Assembly (NCBI GenBank): GCA_903952205.1
Contig: CAJBEZ010000108.1
Location: forward strand, 1 to 64,000
Origin: an uncultured Desulfomonile sp.
Lineage (GTDB): Bacteria > Desulfobacterota > Desulfomonilia > Desulfomonilales > Desulfomonilaceae
Reading direction: 5' to 3'
Length of the DNA: 64,000 nucleotides
Shown: in pieces, positions 1-9,462 of the stretch
How positions within the stretch are numbered: position 1 is the first letter of the stretch
Layout of the letters: each line of letters begins with the position of its first letter
Translations under genes and position numbers: made by a program
The notes under the pieces: model-generated
What the model saw: only the letters and a program-made list of their open reading frames with translations
What the model was told of the DNA's origin: nothing
Databases searched by the model: none

Positions 1-4
1 ATAG

Positions 5-1180
5 GATTCCTGGCATTACCCTCATATTGCACCTCCTGACGGTGCTTCTCACTTATCAAAATCTTGTCCCGTTGGCGCGGAAAATTTAGCCTCCCGTGAA
101 AATAATCTCTCAAGTTCATCAAAGAGTGCGGAAAGTAAGTTTGGTCTGGGCTATCGAAAGTTTATTGGAGACAATTTACTGGTTGGGGCGTACGGATTTT
201 ATGATTCCACCCGCCTTTCAGGGACGTGGCGTTCAGCGGGTAGTGTGGGGTTCCAGGCTGCGGCCAAGGGCCCAGGGGATATGGCGGTAGACCTCAACTT
301 CAATTATTACTCAGATTCTTATGTTGGTTATGACTCCCGTGGTAGCGTGTTCCCAACTTTTAACCTGTTTGGGGCTATCGCCAACGGCACAGGGAATTAC
401 GATTTCGAGGCCGGCGTTTCGCAGCCTCTGTTCAATCGGGCGTATGATCTTCGGCTTAAAGTTGCCGGCTATGAATATGACATGGGCAACTCAAAGGTGT
501 ACGGCTTACGTTCCGGCGCCGATGTAACCACAGCCGATGGAGTATTCAAGGTATCAGCGGAATTTGGAAATGATCGCCTCACAGGCCAGTATGGTCAGGT
601 GGGCGCTTATGTGAACATCGGTTTCCAGGCTGAAAACATCGTCAAAGGCGAAAGTCCATTTTCCAAGCCTGAACCTATATTTAGAAGCCCGCGCAACCTG
701 AGGCAAATGGCCTCCCAGCCTGCCAAACGTAACTGGCGAAAACCATCTGCGGTTATAGCCAACACAAAATGCCAAGGCATGCCGGATGACTCCCAGTTTC
801 AAACCCCGGAAGATAAAGCTTGCTTCTGGTCCGGGAAGACTACTATGGCCGAGTGTATTGCCAGAGGATACACAGTCCAGACTCAAACACCCGGAGGCTC
901 ATGGGTTGAGAACTACATAAACAGTTTCCCAAACTCAAGAACAAGCACGGATGACGAATACACTAGAGATTTCGAACCCATGTGGATTTGCGCTTCCGCT
1001 GCCTCTGCAAGAATGGCAATGGGAACAGTTAGGGTTTTTCTTAATAATCCCAGGGCGAATTCCGTATTTTACACAACTGAGCTTCCAACCCTTCAAAGCA
1101 ATTCAAATGTTCCTGAAGTGTGGGCCTATTATTGGAACAGTACAACCTTAACCTGGGATGGTCCAGTAAAACTTAAGTAG
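5..1180 (+). pseudogene. 5'-truncated inverse-autotransporter-like barrel gene
   Basis: The reading frame is open from base 5, just after an in-frame TAG at 2-4, to the stop at 1180. The first in-frame ATG is only at 245, inside the conserved region. From about base 137 the product closely matches the middle and C-terminal part of the intact gene at 1411-2952 (FGLGYRKFIGDNLLVGAYG and onwards, then a linker containing LRQMASQPAKRNW and a cysteine-containing tail ending near TELPTLQSNSN). The bases before 137 match neither the signal peptide nor the first barrel strands of that gene, and no start codon or ribosome site serves the frame. I therefore read it as a decayed 5'-deleted duplicate. The tail beyond about codon 190 has diverged more than the barrel. 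A sequencing error or a start outside the window are the alternatives. Confidence 0.7.
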
Positions 1181-1410
1181 CTGGGATTCGATCCATTTTG
1201 CTGTGCGAAAATTCGTCATGGCGTCTTAAGGGATCATAATATTCTTCTCATAATATTTGTTTGGAGAAGAGACAGGTCAGATCGTGTAACGTCGCTTTGA
1301 AGCCCGTCTCAGAACTATTTGTGGAATACGCTTTTTTTCGCTTGACCTTCCTATCCAAATATTATTTAAGGATATCAAACTAAAAATAATCATTCACGGG
1401 TCGAGTTAAA

Positions 1411-2952
1411 ATGAAAGTAACGCGTCGCAGATTTCATAGTCCAGTAGTTTTTTCTGGGTTGGGCCATGTGTTGTTCGCAATCCTGATGCTACTCTTGGTG
1501 GTATTTTTCAGTAATACTAGCGTGGCGCAGACGGTTCAACCCGCGTACACGCAACGGACGCCTGCGTTTCCGGTTGACCTGGCGCCATCCAGACCTTATT
1601 CGCAGCCTGGGACAGCCGGTCCACAGTACGGCGGTGGATCTGAAACTGTCCCATTTTCAAGTGACTTGCTCCGGAACTGGATGCCTACCATTCCAAACTT
1701 GCAGTTTGGATTCAACTATCTCTTTGGTAGAAACCTCACCCAAAGCTGGTGGTCCGCAGACTACGTCCTTCCGATGTCCCTGACTAGAAGTGACCTAGTG
1801 TTCGGTGAAGCTCATGTCGACTCGTCGAATTCGGCCTCGACAGGTGGTTTCCCGTTTCTGAATAACCTCTGGCAACAGGGCCCTGCGGGCCTTCAAAACA
1901 GAATTGATCTTTCATTTGGCCTGGGTTACCGAAAGTTTATTGGAGACAATTTACTGGTTGGCGCTTATGGATTTTACGATTCTACACGTTTGACAGGTTC
2001 ATGGAGATCTGCAGGAAGTGTCGGATTCCAGGTTGCAGCCAACGGACCTGGTGATTCGGCTGTAGACCTCAATTTTAACTATTACTCGGATTCTTATATT
2101 GGATATGACTCCCGTGGGAGTGTGTTTCCGACTTTTAACCTGTTTGGCGCTATCGCCAGTGGAACTGGGAACTATGATTTCGAGGCCGGGGTTTCACAGC
2201 CCTTGTTTAATAGAGCCTATGATTTACGAGTCAAAGCAGCTGGCTACAAATACGAACTGGGTAACTCAAACGTTTATGGCATTCGTTCCGGCGCCGATGT
2301 AACCACAGCCGATGGAGTATTCAAAGTATCAGCGGAATTTGGAAACGACAAGCTGGTTGGCCAGTATGGCCAGATAGGCGCTTATGTGAATATCGGTTTC
2401 CAAGCTGAAAACATCATTAAAGGCGAAAATCCTTTCACCAAACCTGAACCCATATTTAGAAGCCCACGCAACTTGAGGCAAATGGCCTCTCAGCCTGCCA
2501 AACGTAACTGGCGAAAACCATCTGCGGTAATAGCCAATGCAAAATGTGAAGGATTACCGGATAATTCCCAGTTTCAAACCCCTGAGGACACCGCTTGCTT
2601 TTATGCAGGGACTGGTGCATCGGTAAAGTGTGACTCATACCCATATATAAAAGTAGGTGGAACACCGGGAGGAACATGGGTTGACAGCTACGTAAAAAGT
2701 TTCCCAAGCTCAGGAATTTATGGCGATGCATACACCAGAGATTTCGAACCCATGTGGATTTGCGCTTCCTATGCTTTCGCAATAATGGCAACAGGAGACG
2801 CATATGTTTATCTTAGCAGTCCCAGGTCTGGGGCGGTATGGTTTACGACTGAGCTTCCCACTCTCCGAAGTAACTCAAATATTGAGCATATTTGGGCCTA
2901 CACATCAACTGACGAAGGCAAAACCTGGACTGGACCGGTAGATCTGAAATAG
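1411..2952 (+). CDS. Inverse-autotransporter beta-domain-like outer-membrane protein
   Basis: Residues 1-40 form a signal peptide: a basic start, a long hydrophobic stretch and a likely cleavage after SVAQ. Residues about 80-340 alternate polar and hydrophobic residues with many Gly, Tyr and Phe (LGYRKFIGDNLLVGAYGFY, NFNYYSDSYIGYDSRG), the pattern of the inverse autotransporter (intimin/invasin) beta-domain. Family members normally continue into Ig-like passenger repeats. Here only about 150 residues follow, with a conserved linker (RNLRQMASQPAKRNWRKPS) and cysteines in a compact tail, so any surface-exposed part is small. The gene sits behind a truncated tandem copy and 53 bases before asnS. 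The family call rests on the barrel pattern; the role of the tail is unknown. Confidence 0.75.
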   Translation: MKVTRRRFHSPVVFSGLGHVLFAILMLLLVVFFSNTSVAQTVQPAYTQRTPAFPVDLAPSRPYSQPGTAGPQYGGGSETVPFSSDLLRNWMPTIPNLQFGFNYLFGRNLTQSWWSADYVLPMSLTRSDLVFGEAHVDSSNSASTGGFPFLNNLWQQGPAGLQNRIDLSFGLGYRKFIGDNLLVGAYGFYDSTRLTGSWRSAGSVGFQVAANGPGDSAVDLNFNYYSDSYIGYDSRGSVFPTFNLFGAIASGTGNYDFEAGVSQPLFNRAYDLRVKAAGYKYELGNSNVYGIRSGADVTTADGVFKVSAEFGNDKLVGQYGQIGAYVNIGFQAENIIKGENPFTKPEPIFRSPRNLRQMASQPAKRNWRKPSAVIANAKCEGLPDNSQFQTPEDTACFYAGTGASVKCDSYPYIKVGGTPGGTWVDSYVKSFPSSGIYGDAYTRDFEPMWICASYAFAIMATGDAYVYLSSPRSGAVWFTTELPTLRSNSNIEHIWAYTSTDEGKTWTGPVDLK

Positions 2953-3005
2953 CAACTACCAGAAAGCTATAACTTTTTTCGCGAGAAACGCCTGATACAT
3001 TACAT

Positions 3006-4289
3006 ATGACAATTGGTAATATTAATCTTAACTTAGGAAATGCCATTAAAATTTTCGGTTGGGTTGCCAACAGGCGATCATCCGGCAAGATCCGATTTAT
3101 TCAGCTACGTGACGGGACTGGTGTCATCCAGTGCGTTGTAATGGCTGACAGAGTAACCCCCGAAGTATTCGAACTAGCCGATCATATTCCTTATGAGTCC
3201 TCTGTCTTCGTGACCGGACAAGTCCAAAAAGATCCGAGATCCTCTCTCGGTTTCGAGATTGCGGTCGACAACATCGAGGTGATTTCTGAGGCTCTACCCT
3301 ACCCGATCTCGAATAAAGATCATGGGGTCGCGTTCCTGATGGATCACCGACATTTATGGTTAAGATCATCAAGACAAACTGCGCTTATGAAAATAAGATC
3401 GGTTTTGACCCGGTCTGCCAGAGCCTTCTTCGATGAGTTGGGTTTTGTTTCGATAGAAGCCCCTATACTAACCCCAACCGCTTGCGAGGGAACAACGTCG
3501 TTATTCGAAGTCGCGTATTTCGATCGATCAGCTTATCTCACACAGTCCGGTCAGTTGTATGGTGAAGCGGCGGCAATGGCCCTCGGTAAAATCTACGTCT
3601 ACGGCCCCACATTCCGGGCTGAAAAATCAAAAACCAGGCGGCATCTTACCGAATTCTGGATGATTGAACCTGAAATGGCCTTCTGGGAGTTACCGGAGGC
3701 AATAGATCTCGCTGAGGGACTCATTTGCAGGATCGTGTGGGATGTTCTCAACGAATGCTCTGCGCAGTTGAAAACTCTTGAGAGAGACATCACCAAGCTT
3801 GAGCTTATCAAGGCTCCTTTCCCCCGGGTCACCTACACTGAAGCCATAGATATATTGAAACAGAAAGGTGTGGACATTGAGTGGGGGGCGGATCTTGGCG
3901 CAGATGAGGAGTCTGCTCTTTCTGAAGCCTTTGACAGACCAGTGTTTGTAACTCACTACCCTTCGGATATAAAAGCCTTTTACATGAAGAGAGACTCGTC
4001 TGATAGCAGATTGGCCCTTGCTGTAGACCTGCTTGCGCCGGAAGGGTATGGTGAAATCATTGGTGGAGGGCAACGAGAGGAATCACTTGAGGCGTTGGAA
4101 CAAAGGATCGAGAAACATGGCCTGCCTAAAGAGCCATTAGAATGGTATCTGGACCTTAGGAGGTACGGCTCTGTCCCCCATGCTGGATTTGGGATGGGAA
4201 TAGAACGCGCCCTCGCATGGATAACGGGCATTCATCATGTAAGAGAGACTATAGCCTTTCCGAGACTGCTCGACAGGCTATCTCCCTAG
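3006..4289 (+). CDS. asnS: Asparaginyl-tRNA synthetase
   Basis: This class II synthetase charges tRNA-Asn with asparagine in the cytoplasm. The 427 residues match the usual bacterial AsnRS length. An N-terminal OB-fold anticodon-binding domain (residues about 13-105, starting IFGWVANRRSSGKIRFIQLRDG) precedes the catalytic domain. IKAFYMK near residue 325 is typical of AsnRS rather than AspRS, and IGGGQREE and the motif 3 segment GFGMGIERAL are present. The ATG at 3006 gives the expected N-terminus, although the Shine-Dalgarno sequence is weak. The gene stands alone and converges on infC, with an inverted repeat between them. Having a dedicated AsnRS suggests that asparagine is charged directly rather than by tRNA-dependent amidation; asnB at 43.9 kb could supply it. 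Confidence 0.95.
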   Translation: MTIGNINLNLGNAIKIFGWVANRRSSGKIRFIQLRDGTGVIQCVVMADRVTPEVFELADHIPYESSVFVTGQVQKDPRSSLGFEIAVDNIEVISEALPYPISNKDHGVAFLMDHRHLWLRSSRQTALMKIRSVLTRSARAFFDELGFVSIEAPILTPTACEGTTSLFEVAYFDRSAYLTQSGQLYGEAAAMALGKIYVYGPTFRAEKSKTRRHLTEFWMIEPEMAFWELPEAIDLAEGLICRIVWDVLNECSAQLKTLERDITKLELIKAPFPRVTYTEAIDILKQKGVDIEWGADLGADEESALSEAFDRPVFVTHYPSDIKAFYMKRDSSDSRLALAVDLLAPEGYGEIIGGGQREESLEALEQRIEKHGLPKEPLEWYLDLRRYGSVPHAGFGMGIERALAWITGIHHVRETIAFPRLLDRLSP

Positions 4290-4330
4290 AACACACCCTT
4301 TAATTAAAAGCTTCCAGCGGATTGTGTTAC

Positions 4331-4373
4331 GCCTCCTCAGAGTTGATCTCAAAAATACCAAAACTGAGGAGGC
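4331..4373. terminator. Perfect 10-bp inverted repeat between convergent asnS and infC
   Basis: GCCTCCTCAG at 4331-4340 is the exact reverse complement of CTGAGGAGGC at 4364-4373, with a 23-base loop. The repeat lies between the 3' ends of two converging genes, so a bidirectional terminator is the simplest reading. No clear U-run follows on either strand and the loop is long, so this is not a textbook intrinsic terminator. Confidence 0.5.
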
Positions 4374-4460
4374 ATTGTTAACCTTCCACTAAGCTTGCTG
4401 GACAATCAAAGGCAGCGCAAAGCCAATCCCCATATCAGCGACTGAGAATTGGTCGGCAAG

Positions 4461-4997
4461 CTATTTAGGGCCTAGCACCATCGTCATGTTACGGCCTTCC
4501 AATTTTGGATGCTGCTCTATTTCAGCGGTATCTGCGATCATCTCTTTGAGCCGGTCCATGAGAGCGTTCGCAAGCTCAGGATGTGTAATCTCCCTGCCAC
4601 GGAACATAATTGTTACCTTGACTTTGCACGAATCCGCCAGGAATCCCGCGATCCTTTTCACTTTATGCTCAAGGTCGTGCTCTTCAGTTTTTGGCCTGAG
4701 TTTGACTTCCTTGAGAATTACAGTCGCCTGTTTTTTCTTGCGTTCGTGCTCTTTCTTGGTCTCTTCAAACCTGAATTTGCCATAATCCATGATCTTGCAT
4801 ACAGGAGGATCAACATTCGAAGCTACCTCAACAAGATCAAGCCCATGTTCTTCGGCCCTGCGTAGCGCTTCAGCGATATCCAAAATGCCAAGTTGCTCCC
4901 CGTCCTGCGATATAGCTCGGACCTGGGCAGCACGAATCTTTTGGTTAACCCTGACCTTGGGTTCCGCGACAACGGAGCCTCTTGGTCTTCCTTTCAT
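4461..4997 (-). CDS. infC: Translation initiation factor IF-3
   Basis: IF-3 binds the 30S subunit, prevents premature 50S joining and proofreads start-codon choice. The product of about 178 residues has the N-terminal domain (VRVNQKIRAAQVRAI, GEQLGILDIAEALRRAEEHG), the lysine-rich linker (ETKKEHERKKKQ) and the C-terminal domain (VKVTIMFRGREITHPELA). I place the start at the ATG ending at 4997, because AAGGGGG lies eight bases upstream. An in-frame TTG two codons earlier would sit too close to that site. The gene follows thrS by 54 bases on the same strand, as in the widespread thrS-infC order, but the usual rpmI and rplT do not follow it: the operon meets convergent asnS instead. Confidence 0.95.
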   Translation of the reverse strand: MKGRPRGSVVAEPKVRVNQKIRAAQVRAISQDGEQLGILDIAEALRRAEEHGLDLVEVASNVDPPVCKIMDYGKFRFEETKKEHERKKKQATVILKEVKLRPKTEEHDLEHKVKRIAGFLADSCKVKVTIMFRGREITHPELANALMDRLKEMIADTAEIEQHPKLEGRNMTMVLGPK

Positions 4998-5051
4998 GCG
5001 CAATGCCCCCTTGCATCTAAATAAGAAGTGATTGCCATACTCTCACCGTGT

Positions 5052-6998
5052 TTAGAAAGAGCGCGATTCAATTTCATGTCTCAATGAATCAATGAATTGC
5101 AAAACATCCATGGAAACCGTCAAATCCTGTCCACGCTTTCTAACCGCCACTAATTGATTCTCCAGTTCCTTATCACCCAGAATCACCATGTATGGGACCT
5201 TCAGATTACGAGCTTCCCGAATCTTGAACCCGATCTTTTCGTTTCTGAGATCCAATTCCACACGGACATCCTGTTCCTTCAACTTTTCTGCGATTTCGAC
5301 AGCGTAAGCGTCCGTTCTGTCGGTTATCGTCAGGACTATAACTTGAACAGGGGCCAACCACAAAGGGAAGGCGCCGGAATAATGCTCTATCAGAACGCCC
5401 AGGAAACGCTCAACGGCCCCTAATATAACCCTATGAATCATTACCGGTCTCTTGCGTGACCCGTCGGAATCCACATAAGTGAGTCCAAAACGTTCAGGTA
5501 GGGTAAAATCGCATTGAATGGTTGCGCATTGCCACGATCTTGCTAAAGCGTCTTTAAGCTTTATGTCGATCTTCGGACCATAAAAGGCGCCATCACCTTC
5601 GTTTATTTCATATTCGCAGTCGAGATCCTGAAGGGCTTTTTCGAGCGCGGTAGTAGCTCTCTGCCAGTCTTCGTCAGATCCAATAGACTTTTCCGGCCTT
5701 GTGCTCAACTCCATGGAGTATTCAAAGCCAAATATGCCCATCACATCTTTGACAAAATTGATGATTCCAAGTATCTCACTGTTTAACTGGTCTGGAGCGC
5801 ATAGTATGTGGGCGTCATCCTGAGTAAACTGTCTTACTCGTAAGAGCCCGTGAAGAACACCGCTTTTTTCGTGACGATGCACCGTTCCCAATTCAAAATA
5901 TCTTATCGGCAGGTCTCTATATGACCGGATCCGGGACTTGTAAATTATCATGTGAGAAAGACAGTTCATCGGTTTAATACCGTAATCAGTCTCATCCACT
6001 GTGGTAAAATACATGTTTTCCCTATAGTTGTCGAAGTGACCGGATTTCTCCCACAGTTCCCTCTTGAGGATTTGCGGACCGACAACCATCTGGTATCCAC
6101 GCTTGAGATGCTCTTTCCTCTCAAACTCCTCTACGAGATATCTCAACATTGCGCCCTTGGGATGCCATATTATCATTCCAGGGCCGGCTTCTTCAGATAT
6201 TGAGAATAGATCCAGCTCCTTGCCCAGCTTCCGATGATCTCGCTTCTTTGCTTCCTCCAACAATTCCAGATATCGCTTCAATTCATCCTTGGAGGCGAAT
6301 GCGGTCCCATAAATCCTCTGGAGCATCCTGTTGTGTTCATCGCCTCGCCAGTAAGCCCCTGCGACTTTGGTAAGCTTAAATGCCCTGATGGTTCCAGAGC
6401 CAGGTATATGAGGACCACGGCACAGGTCTGTAAAATTACCCTGAGAGTACATACTTACTTCTTCGTCGGCAATGCTGTCTATCAATTCGATTTTATAGTT
6501 TTCGCCCAGTTCCCGGAAAAACTGAATAGCTTCCTCCCTGGGAAGAGAAGCTTTACGAAACGGAAGCCTGCTCTTTATGATCTCCTTCATGCGGCTCTCT
6601 ATCCGCTCCAAGTCCTCAGGAGTAAAAGGTCTTGGAGAATCAAAGTCATAGTAGAAACCGTCCTCGATTGCAGGACCTATTGTAACCTTGACATCAGGAA
6701 ACAATTCCTTGACCGCCTGGGCCATAACGTGAGAGGTGGAATGCCTGAGGATTTCCAAACCCTTGGCCGAATGAACAGAGACAAAGTCCAGCTTTCCGGA
6801 TTCCGTGATAGGAGCGAACAAATCAATCGGTTTCCCGTTTAATTGAGCCGCAATGATCTCGGACGTGTTTTTGCGAGGAATTTCCTTGAGTATGTCGCCC
6901 GCGGTGATTCCTGGACGATATGTCTTCGAGGTATCTTGAATGCTGATTTCCAAAGAGGAAGTCATGCTTGGGAATGCTCTAGCGCTGTAATGGTCCAT
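5052..6998 (-). CDS. thrS: Threonyl-tRNA synthetase
   Basis: This is a full-length class II ThrRS of 648 residues. It has an N-terminal TGS domain (residues about 15-75), an editing domain with the HxxxH-type site [10 protein letters not shown] and the segment [11 protein letters not shown], a catalytic core (PMNCLSH with the zinc-binding Cys, [26 protein letters not shown]) and a C-terminal anticodon-binding domain ([12 protein letters not shown]). PMNCLSH replaces the usual PMNCPGH. The start is uncertain. The ATG at 6998 has GAGGGA only one or two bases away. A second ATG ending at 6965 (giving [10 protein letters not shown]) begins closer to the TGS domain and overlaps the stop of a possible leader ORF (6962-7021) as ATGA. 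Together with infC it forms a small translation operon. Confidence 0.95.
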   Translation of the reverse strand: MDHYSARAFPSMTSSLEISIQDTSKTYRPGITAGDILKEIPRKNTSEIIAAQLNGKPIDLFAPITESGKLDFVSVHSAKGLEILRHSTSHVMAQAVKELFPDVKVTIGPAIEDGFYYDFDSPRPFTPEDLERIESRMKEIIKSRLPFRKASLPREEAIQFFRELGENYKIELIDSIADEEVSMYSQGNFTDLCRGPHIPGSGTIRAFKLTKVAGAYWRGDEHNRMLQRIYGTAFASKDELKRYLELLEEAKKRDHRKLGKELDLFSISEEAGPGMIIWHPKGAMLRYLVEEFERKEHLKRGYQMVVGPQILKRELWEKSGHFDNYRENMYFTTVDETDYGIKPMNCLSHMIIYKSRIRSYRDLPIRYFELGTVHRHEKSGVLHGLLRVRQFTQDDAHILCAPDQLNSEILGIINFVKDVMGIFGFEYSMELSTRPEKSIGSDEDWQRATTALEKALQDLDCEYEINEGDGAFYGPKIDIKLKDALARSWQCATIQCDFTLPERFGLTYVDSDGSRKRPVMIHRVILGAVERFLGVLIEHYSGAFPLWLAPVQVIVLTITDRTDAYAVEIAEKLKEQDVRVELDLRNEKIGFKIREARNLKVPYMVILGDKELENQLVAVRKRGQDLTVSMDVLQFIDSLRHEIESRSF

Positions 6999-7021
6999 TC
7001 CCTCGGCAGGTTTGATATCAT
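6962..7021 (-). CDS. Possible 19-codon leader ORF of thrS
   Basis: ATG (7019-7021) opens a 19-residue frame, [19 protein letters not shown], whose TGA overlaps an internal thrS ATG as ATGA. A perfect AGGAGG lies at 7034-7039, but its 12-base spacing to this ATG is longer than ideal. The frame differs from that of thrS. It contains two threonine codons, so translational coupling or an attenuation-like effect on thrS is conceivable. The strong Shine-Dalgarno sequence otherwise has no well-placed start codon. No conservation data support the peptide. Confidence 0.3.
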   Translation of the reverse strand: MISNLPREWTITALEHSQA

Positions 7022-7063
7022 CTACTGAGATTGCCTCCTAAAATTCATCGAAATGCGCATCAT

Positions 7064-7138
7064 TGGTAGGCGCGTGGGGATTTGAACCCCAGACCCTCAC
7101 CGCGTCAAGGTGATGCTCTCCCCCTGAGCTACGCGCCT
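7064..7138 (-). tRNA. tRNA-Val(GAC)
   Basis: Read on the minus strand, the sequence folds into a complete cloverleaf. The acceptor stem AGGCGCG pairs with CGCGCCT over 7 bp. The D arm is GCTC...GAGC, and the anticodon stem TCACC/GGTGA encloses the loop TTGACGC with anticodon GAC. The T arm is TGGGG-TTCAAAT-CCCCA. The discriminator is A and the 3' CCA is encoded. GAC reads valine codons GTC and GTT. The 3' end is about 43 bases before the possible thrS leader ORF on the same strand, so co-transcription with thrS-infC is plausible. Confidence 0.97.
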
Positions 7139-7208
7139 AGATGTAACGTTTACGATTAACAAGCGAATAGCTTGTTGTCAAGACAAAACTCACGAATACC
7201 GTGGGGGA

Positions 7209-7874
7209 CTAACGCATAGAAACCTTGTTGTCGAGTCGCCCACCTGGTTGCGACATACATGTGCGACTCTCAACCATTAATTTCTGCAACAACGCCTGCG
7301 CCGGAGGGGTGTCCCATCGGGCCGGACCAACACTGTAGCCTACTGCGGCGCCCCGACAGTCCACTATATAGGTTGTGGGAAATCCGGGAACCTCAAGTAT
7401 AGCCTCCTGCTGAGGGTTGACGAGAAAGGAAGTCCTCTTTCCAGCCATTTCAACCGTTCTAAGACTAAAGCCGCGACCTCCATCAAAGAGAATCGAAAAA
7501 GGACTACGTGTGGTCGCTGCGTGCTTCTGTATGGCGGTAGGCGGATCCACAAGGTTAACACCCAGTATTTCCAGTCCTGCCCCTCCATGAGAGCGTCTGA
7601 GATTTTCAAGGAGAGGTTCTTCGATTTTGCACGCAGGACAAGTGATAGACCAGAAATGCAACAGGACTACCTTGCCTTTGTAATCATTGAGCGAGACAGT
7701 CTGCCCGGTCGGAGTTTTCAATACCAGGTCCGACACCTTATGCGGTTTAGGGTACAAATAAATGTTTGCCTGAGTAAGGGGATCGGCGGCTTTGGCTGAC
7801 TGCATTGGAGTAATTAAAGCCAATAGTATTAACGAGATAATTATCATAAGAGAGTGAGGAAGTGAACGGTTCAT
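7209..7874 (-). CDS. Secreted TlpA/ResA-like thioredoxin-fold protein
   Basis: Residues 1-30 form a signal peptide or membrane anchor (LMIIISLILLALITPMQSAKA). A TlpA/AhpC-TSA type thioredoxin fold follows, with LNDYKGKVVLLHFWSITCPAC carrying the redox pair C79-P-A-C82 and a cis-Pro segment FPTTYIVD near residue 170. Such proteins reduce disulfides in the periplasm, often during cytochrome c maturation, but no ccm or res genes lie nearby. An insert between the active site and the cis-Pro (about residues 110-160) makes it longer than minimal TlpA domains. Two further cysteines occur late in the protein (DCRG and RTCMS). It lies 70 bases upstream of the tRNA on the same strand and is divergent from hprK. 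The exact substrate is unknown. Confidence 0.8.
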   Translation of the reverse strand: MNRSLPHSLMIIISLILLALITPMQSAKAADPLTQANIYLYPKPHKVSDLVLKTPTGQTVSLNDYKGKVVLLHFWSITCPACKIEEPLLENLRRSHGGAGLEILGVNLVDPPTAIQKHAATTRSPFSILFDGGRGFSLRTVEMAGKRTSFLVNPQQEAILEVPGFPTTYIVDCRGAAVGYSVGPARWDTPPAQALLQKLMVESRTCMSQPGGRLDNKVSMR

Positions 7875-7993
7875 CGTGCCTCCGATTTATTTTAGAACAT
7901 TTGAATATTCAATTTATGATATAAGGTTGGCCGTGTCAATCTTTTTTTTGATTTCACAATAATTCCTAACTTTTTTGTCCCCAATAGCATATC

Positions 7994-8485
7994 ATGGTAT
8001 ATTTAGATATGGTCGATGAAGCTATCCATCGCGGAACCTTGGTGAATGTAATTGGAACTGGAATATTGATCCAGGGTCCATCCGGCGTTGGAAAGTCACT
8101 TGCAGCCATCAGTCTCATACGAAGCGGGCACAGGCTTGTAGCGGATGATCTGGTTGCTGTTGCCCGGCATGAATCGTTCGGTCTCGTGGGACGCGCGGTG
8201 GAAGAAAATGTTCGAATTGAAATCAGAGGACTAGGAGTCTTTTTCGCCCTGAGTCTTTTCACTGATTGCACTATGATTTCTTCACCTATCAACCTGGTTG
8301 TGGAATTGACCAAATACGTAGAGGAAAGAGACGCCGGACGTCTTGAACCATTGATCACCGAAATAAAAATGCTTGATTATCCTATCAAGAAAATTCTAGC
8401 TCCTGTAACGACGGGAACTGATCCCGGTCTGCTGGTTGAACTAGTTGCCCGAACACAGATAAATGTAAATCTGGAGAAAAAGTGA
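7994..8485 (+). CDS. hprK: Short HPr kinase/phosphorylase (catalytic domain only)
   Basis: The 163-residue protein covers only the catalytic half of HprK. The Walker A sequence GPSGVGKS is at residues 28-35, HRLVADDLV carries the catalytic acidic residues, and EIRGLGVFF is the family signature. The N-terminal domain of Firmicute HprK is absent, as in the short proteobacterial forms. The enzyme phosphorylates and dephosphorylates a serine of HPr and so ties the PTS to regulation. Its stop codon overlaps the GTG of rapZ (GTGA), and PTS EIIA, EIIB and EIIC genes follow, so a PTS-regulatory role is well supported. HPr and enzyme I are not in the window. The Shine-Dalgarno sequence is weak. Confidence 0.9.
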   Translation: MVYLDMVDEAIHRGTLVNVIGTGILIQGPSGVGKSLAAISLIRSGHRLVADDLVAVARHESFGLVGRAVEENVRIEIRGLGVFFALSLFTDCTMISSPINLVVELTKYVEERDAGRLEPLITEIKMLDYPIKKILAPVTTGTDPGLLVELVARTQINVNLEKK

Positions 8486-9396
8486 GCAGACGCAAAATAG
8501 TTATTGTGACAGGAATGTCTGGTTCTGGGAAGTCTACAGTGGCAAAAACCCTGGAGGATGCGGGATACTTCTGCGTGGACAATCTTCCGGTTGATCTGGC
8601 CCCTAAACTTATGGACCTGATGGAGGCCGGCGGAACTGAATTGCAGAAAATAGCCCTTGTCATAGATTTGCGTCAGAGAAAATTTTTCCCTCGTTATTCT
8701 GAGATTCTGAATTCCCTTCAATTGCGTGACACCACTCTGGAGATTTTGTTCCTTGACGCCAGGGACGAAGTTCTCATCCGAAGATATAGTGAAACAAGGC
8801 GGCAACACCCTCTGGCAATTGACGGCGATGTCACAGATGGGATCAACAAAGAACGGTCCGAGCTTAAAGAAATCAAGGATCGGGCGGATAGGATTATTGA
8901 TACCTCAGACATCACAGTACATCAGTTGAGAGACACCATTAAGAAAATCTACTCAGACACTGTTTCGGTAGATCTACAAATCATTATAAACGCCTTTGGC
9001 TTTGGAAAGGGGCTTCCTCTGGGGTCGGACCTGGTTTTTGATGTCCGTTTCTTACCCAACCCTTTCTTTGTAGATGATCTTTCGAAAAAAGACGGTAGAG
9101 ATCACGATGTAATTGAATGGGTCCTGTCAAAATCCGATACCAAGGTTTTTCTAGAAAAAATGTTTGATTTGTTGGATTTCCTTTTACCTCTTTACATAAA
9201 AGAAGGAAAACAGTACCTTACTCTTTCGATTGGTTGTACCGGAGGTCGCCACAGGTCAGTCGTGGTGAGTTCATTTATAGCTAGGAAGCTTGCTGATCAG
9301 GGCTATCGCCATGTCAGACTGAAATTGCGTGAACTTGGTATCGAAATTCCAGTACACAGCGTGGTTGAAAAGATTACAGAAGGTTTCGAGTCGTAG
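8482..9396 (+). CDS. rapZ: RNase adapter / nucleotide-binding protein RapZ
   Basis: This is a 304-residue P-loop protein of the RapZ (YvcJ/YhbJ) family. Walker A is GMSGSGKS at residues 11-18, the DNLP motif follows in CVDNLPVDLAP, and the C-terminal signature GCTGGRHRSV is intact. In Escherichia coli RapZ presents the sRNA GlmZ to RNase E and controls glucosamine-6-phosphate synthesis; in other phyla it binds nucleotides and its targets are less clear. The GTG start overlaps the hprK stop by three bases, so the two are translationally coupled. The hprK-rapZ-PTS order recurs in proteobacteria and suggests a carbon/nitrogen signalling module. Confidence 0.93.
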   Translation: MSRRKIVIVTGMSGSGKSTVAKTLEDAGYFCVDNLPVDLAPKLMDLMEAGGTELQKIALVIDLRQRKFFPRYSEILNSLQLRDTTLEILFLDARDEVLIRRYSETRRQHPLAIDGDVTDGINKERSELKEIKDRADRIIDTSDITVHQLRDTIKKIYSDTVSVDLQIIINAFGFGKGLPLGSDLVFDVRFLPNPFFVDDLSKKDGRDHDVIEWVLSKSDTKVFLEKMFDLLDFLLPLYIKEGKQYLTLSIGCTGGRHRSVVVSSFIARKLADQGYRHVRLKLRELGIEIPVHSVVEKITEGFES

Positions 9397-9462
9397 GCTC
9401 TATTTAACAAACGCGTTAAGCAAGAAATCTCGCGTTAGACTTTTTCTTAGAAAGATTATTAG

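Noticed and set aside
96-290. Short GTG-initiated frame at the window start
   Set aside because: It runs in another frame across the conserved barrel homology, which belongs to the frame ending at 1180.
9410-9436. Inverted repeat between rapZ and the EIIA gene as an intrinsic terminator
   Set aside because: The stem has only 6 bp with a 15-base loop and a broken T-run, so it is too weak to call as a terminator.
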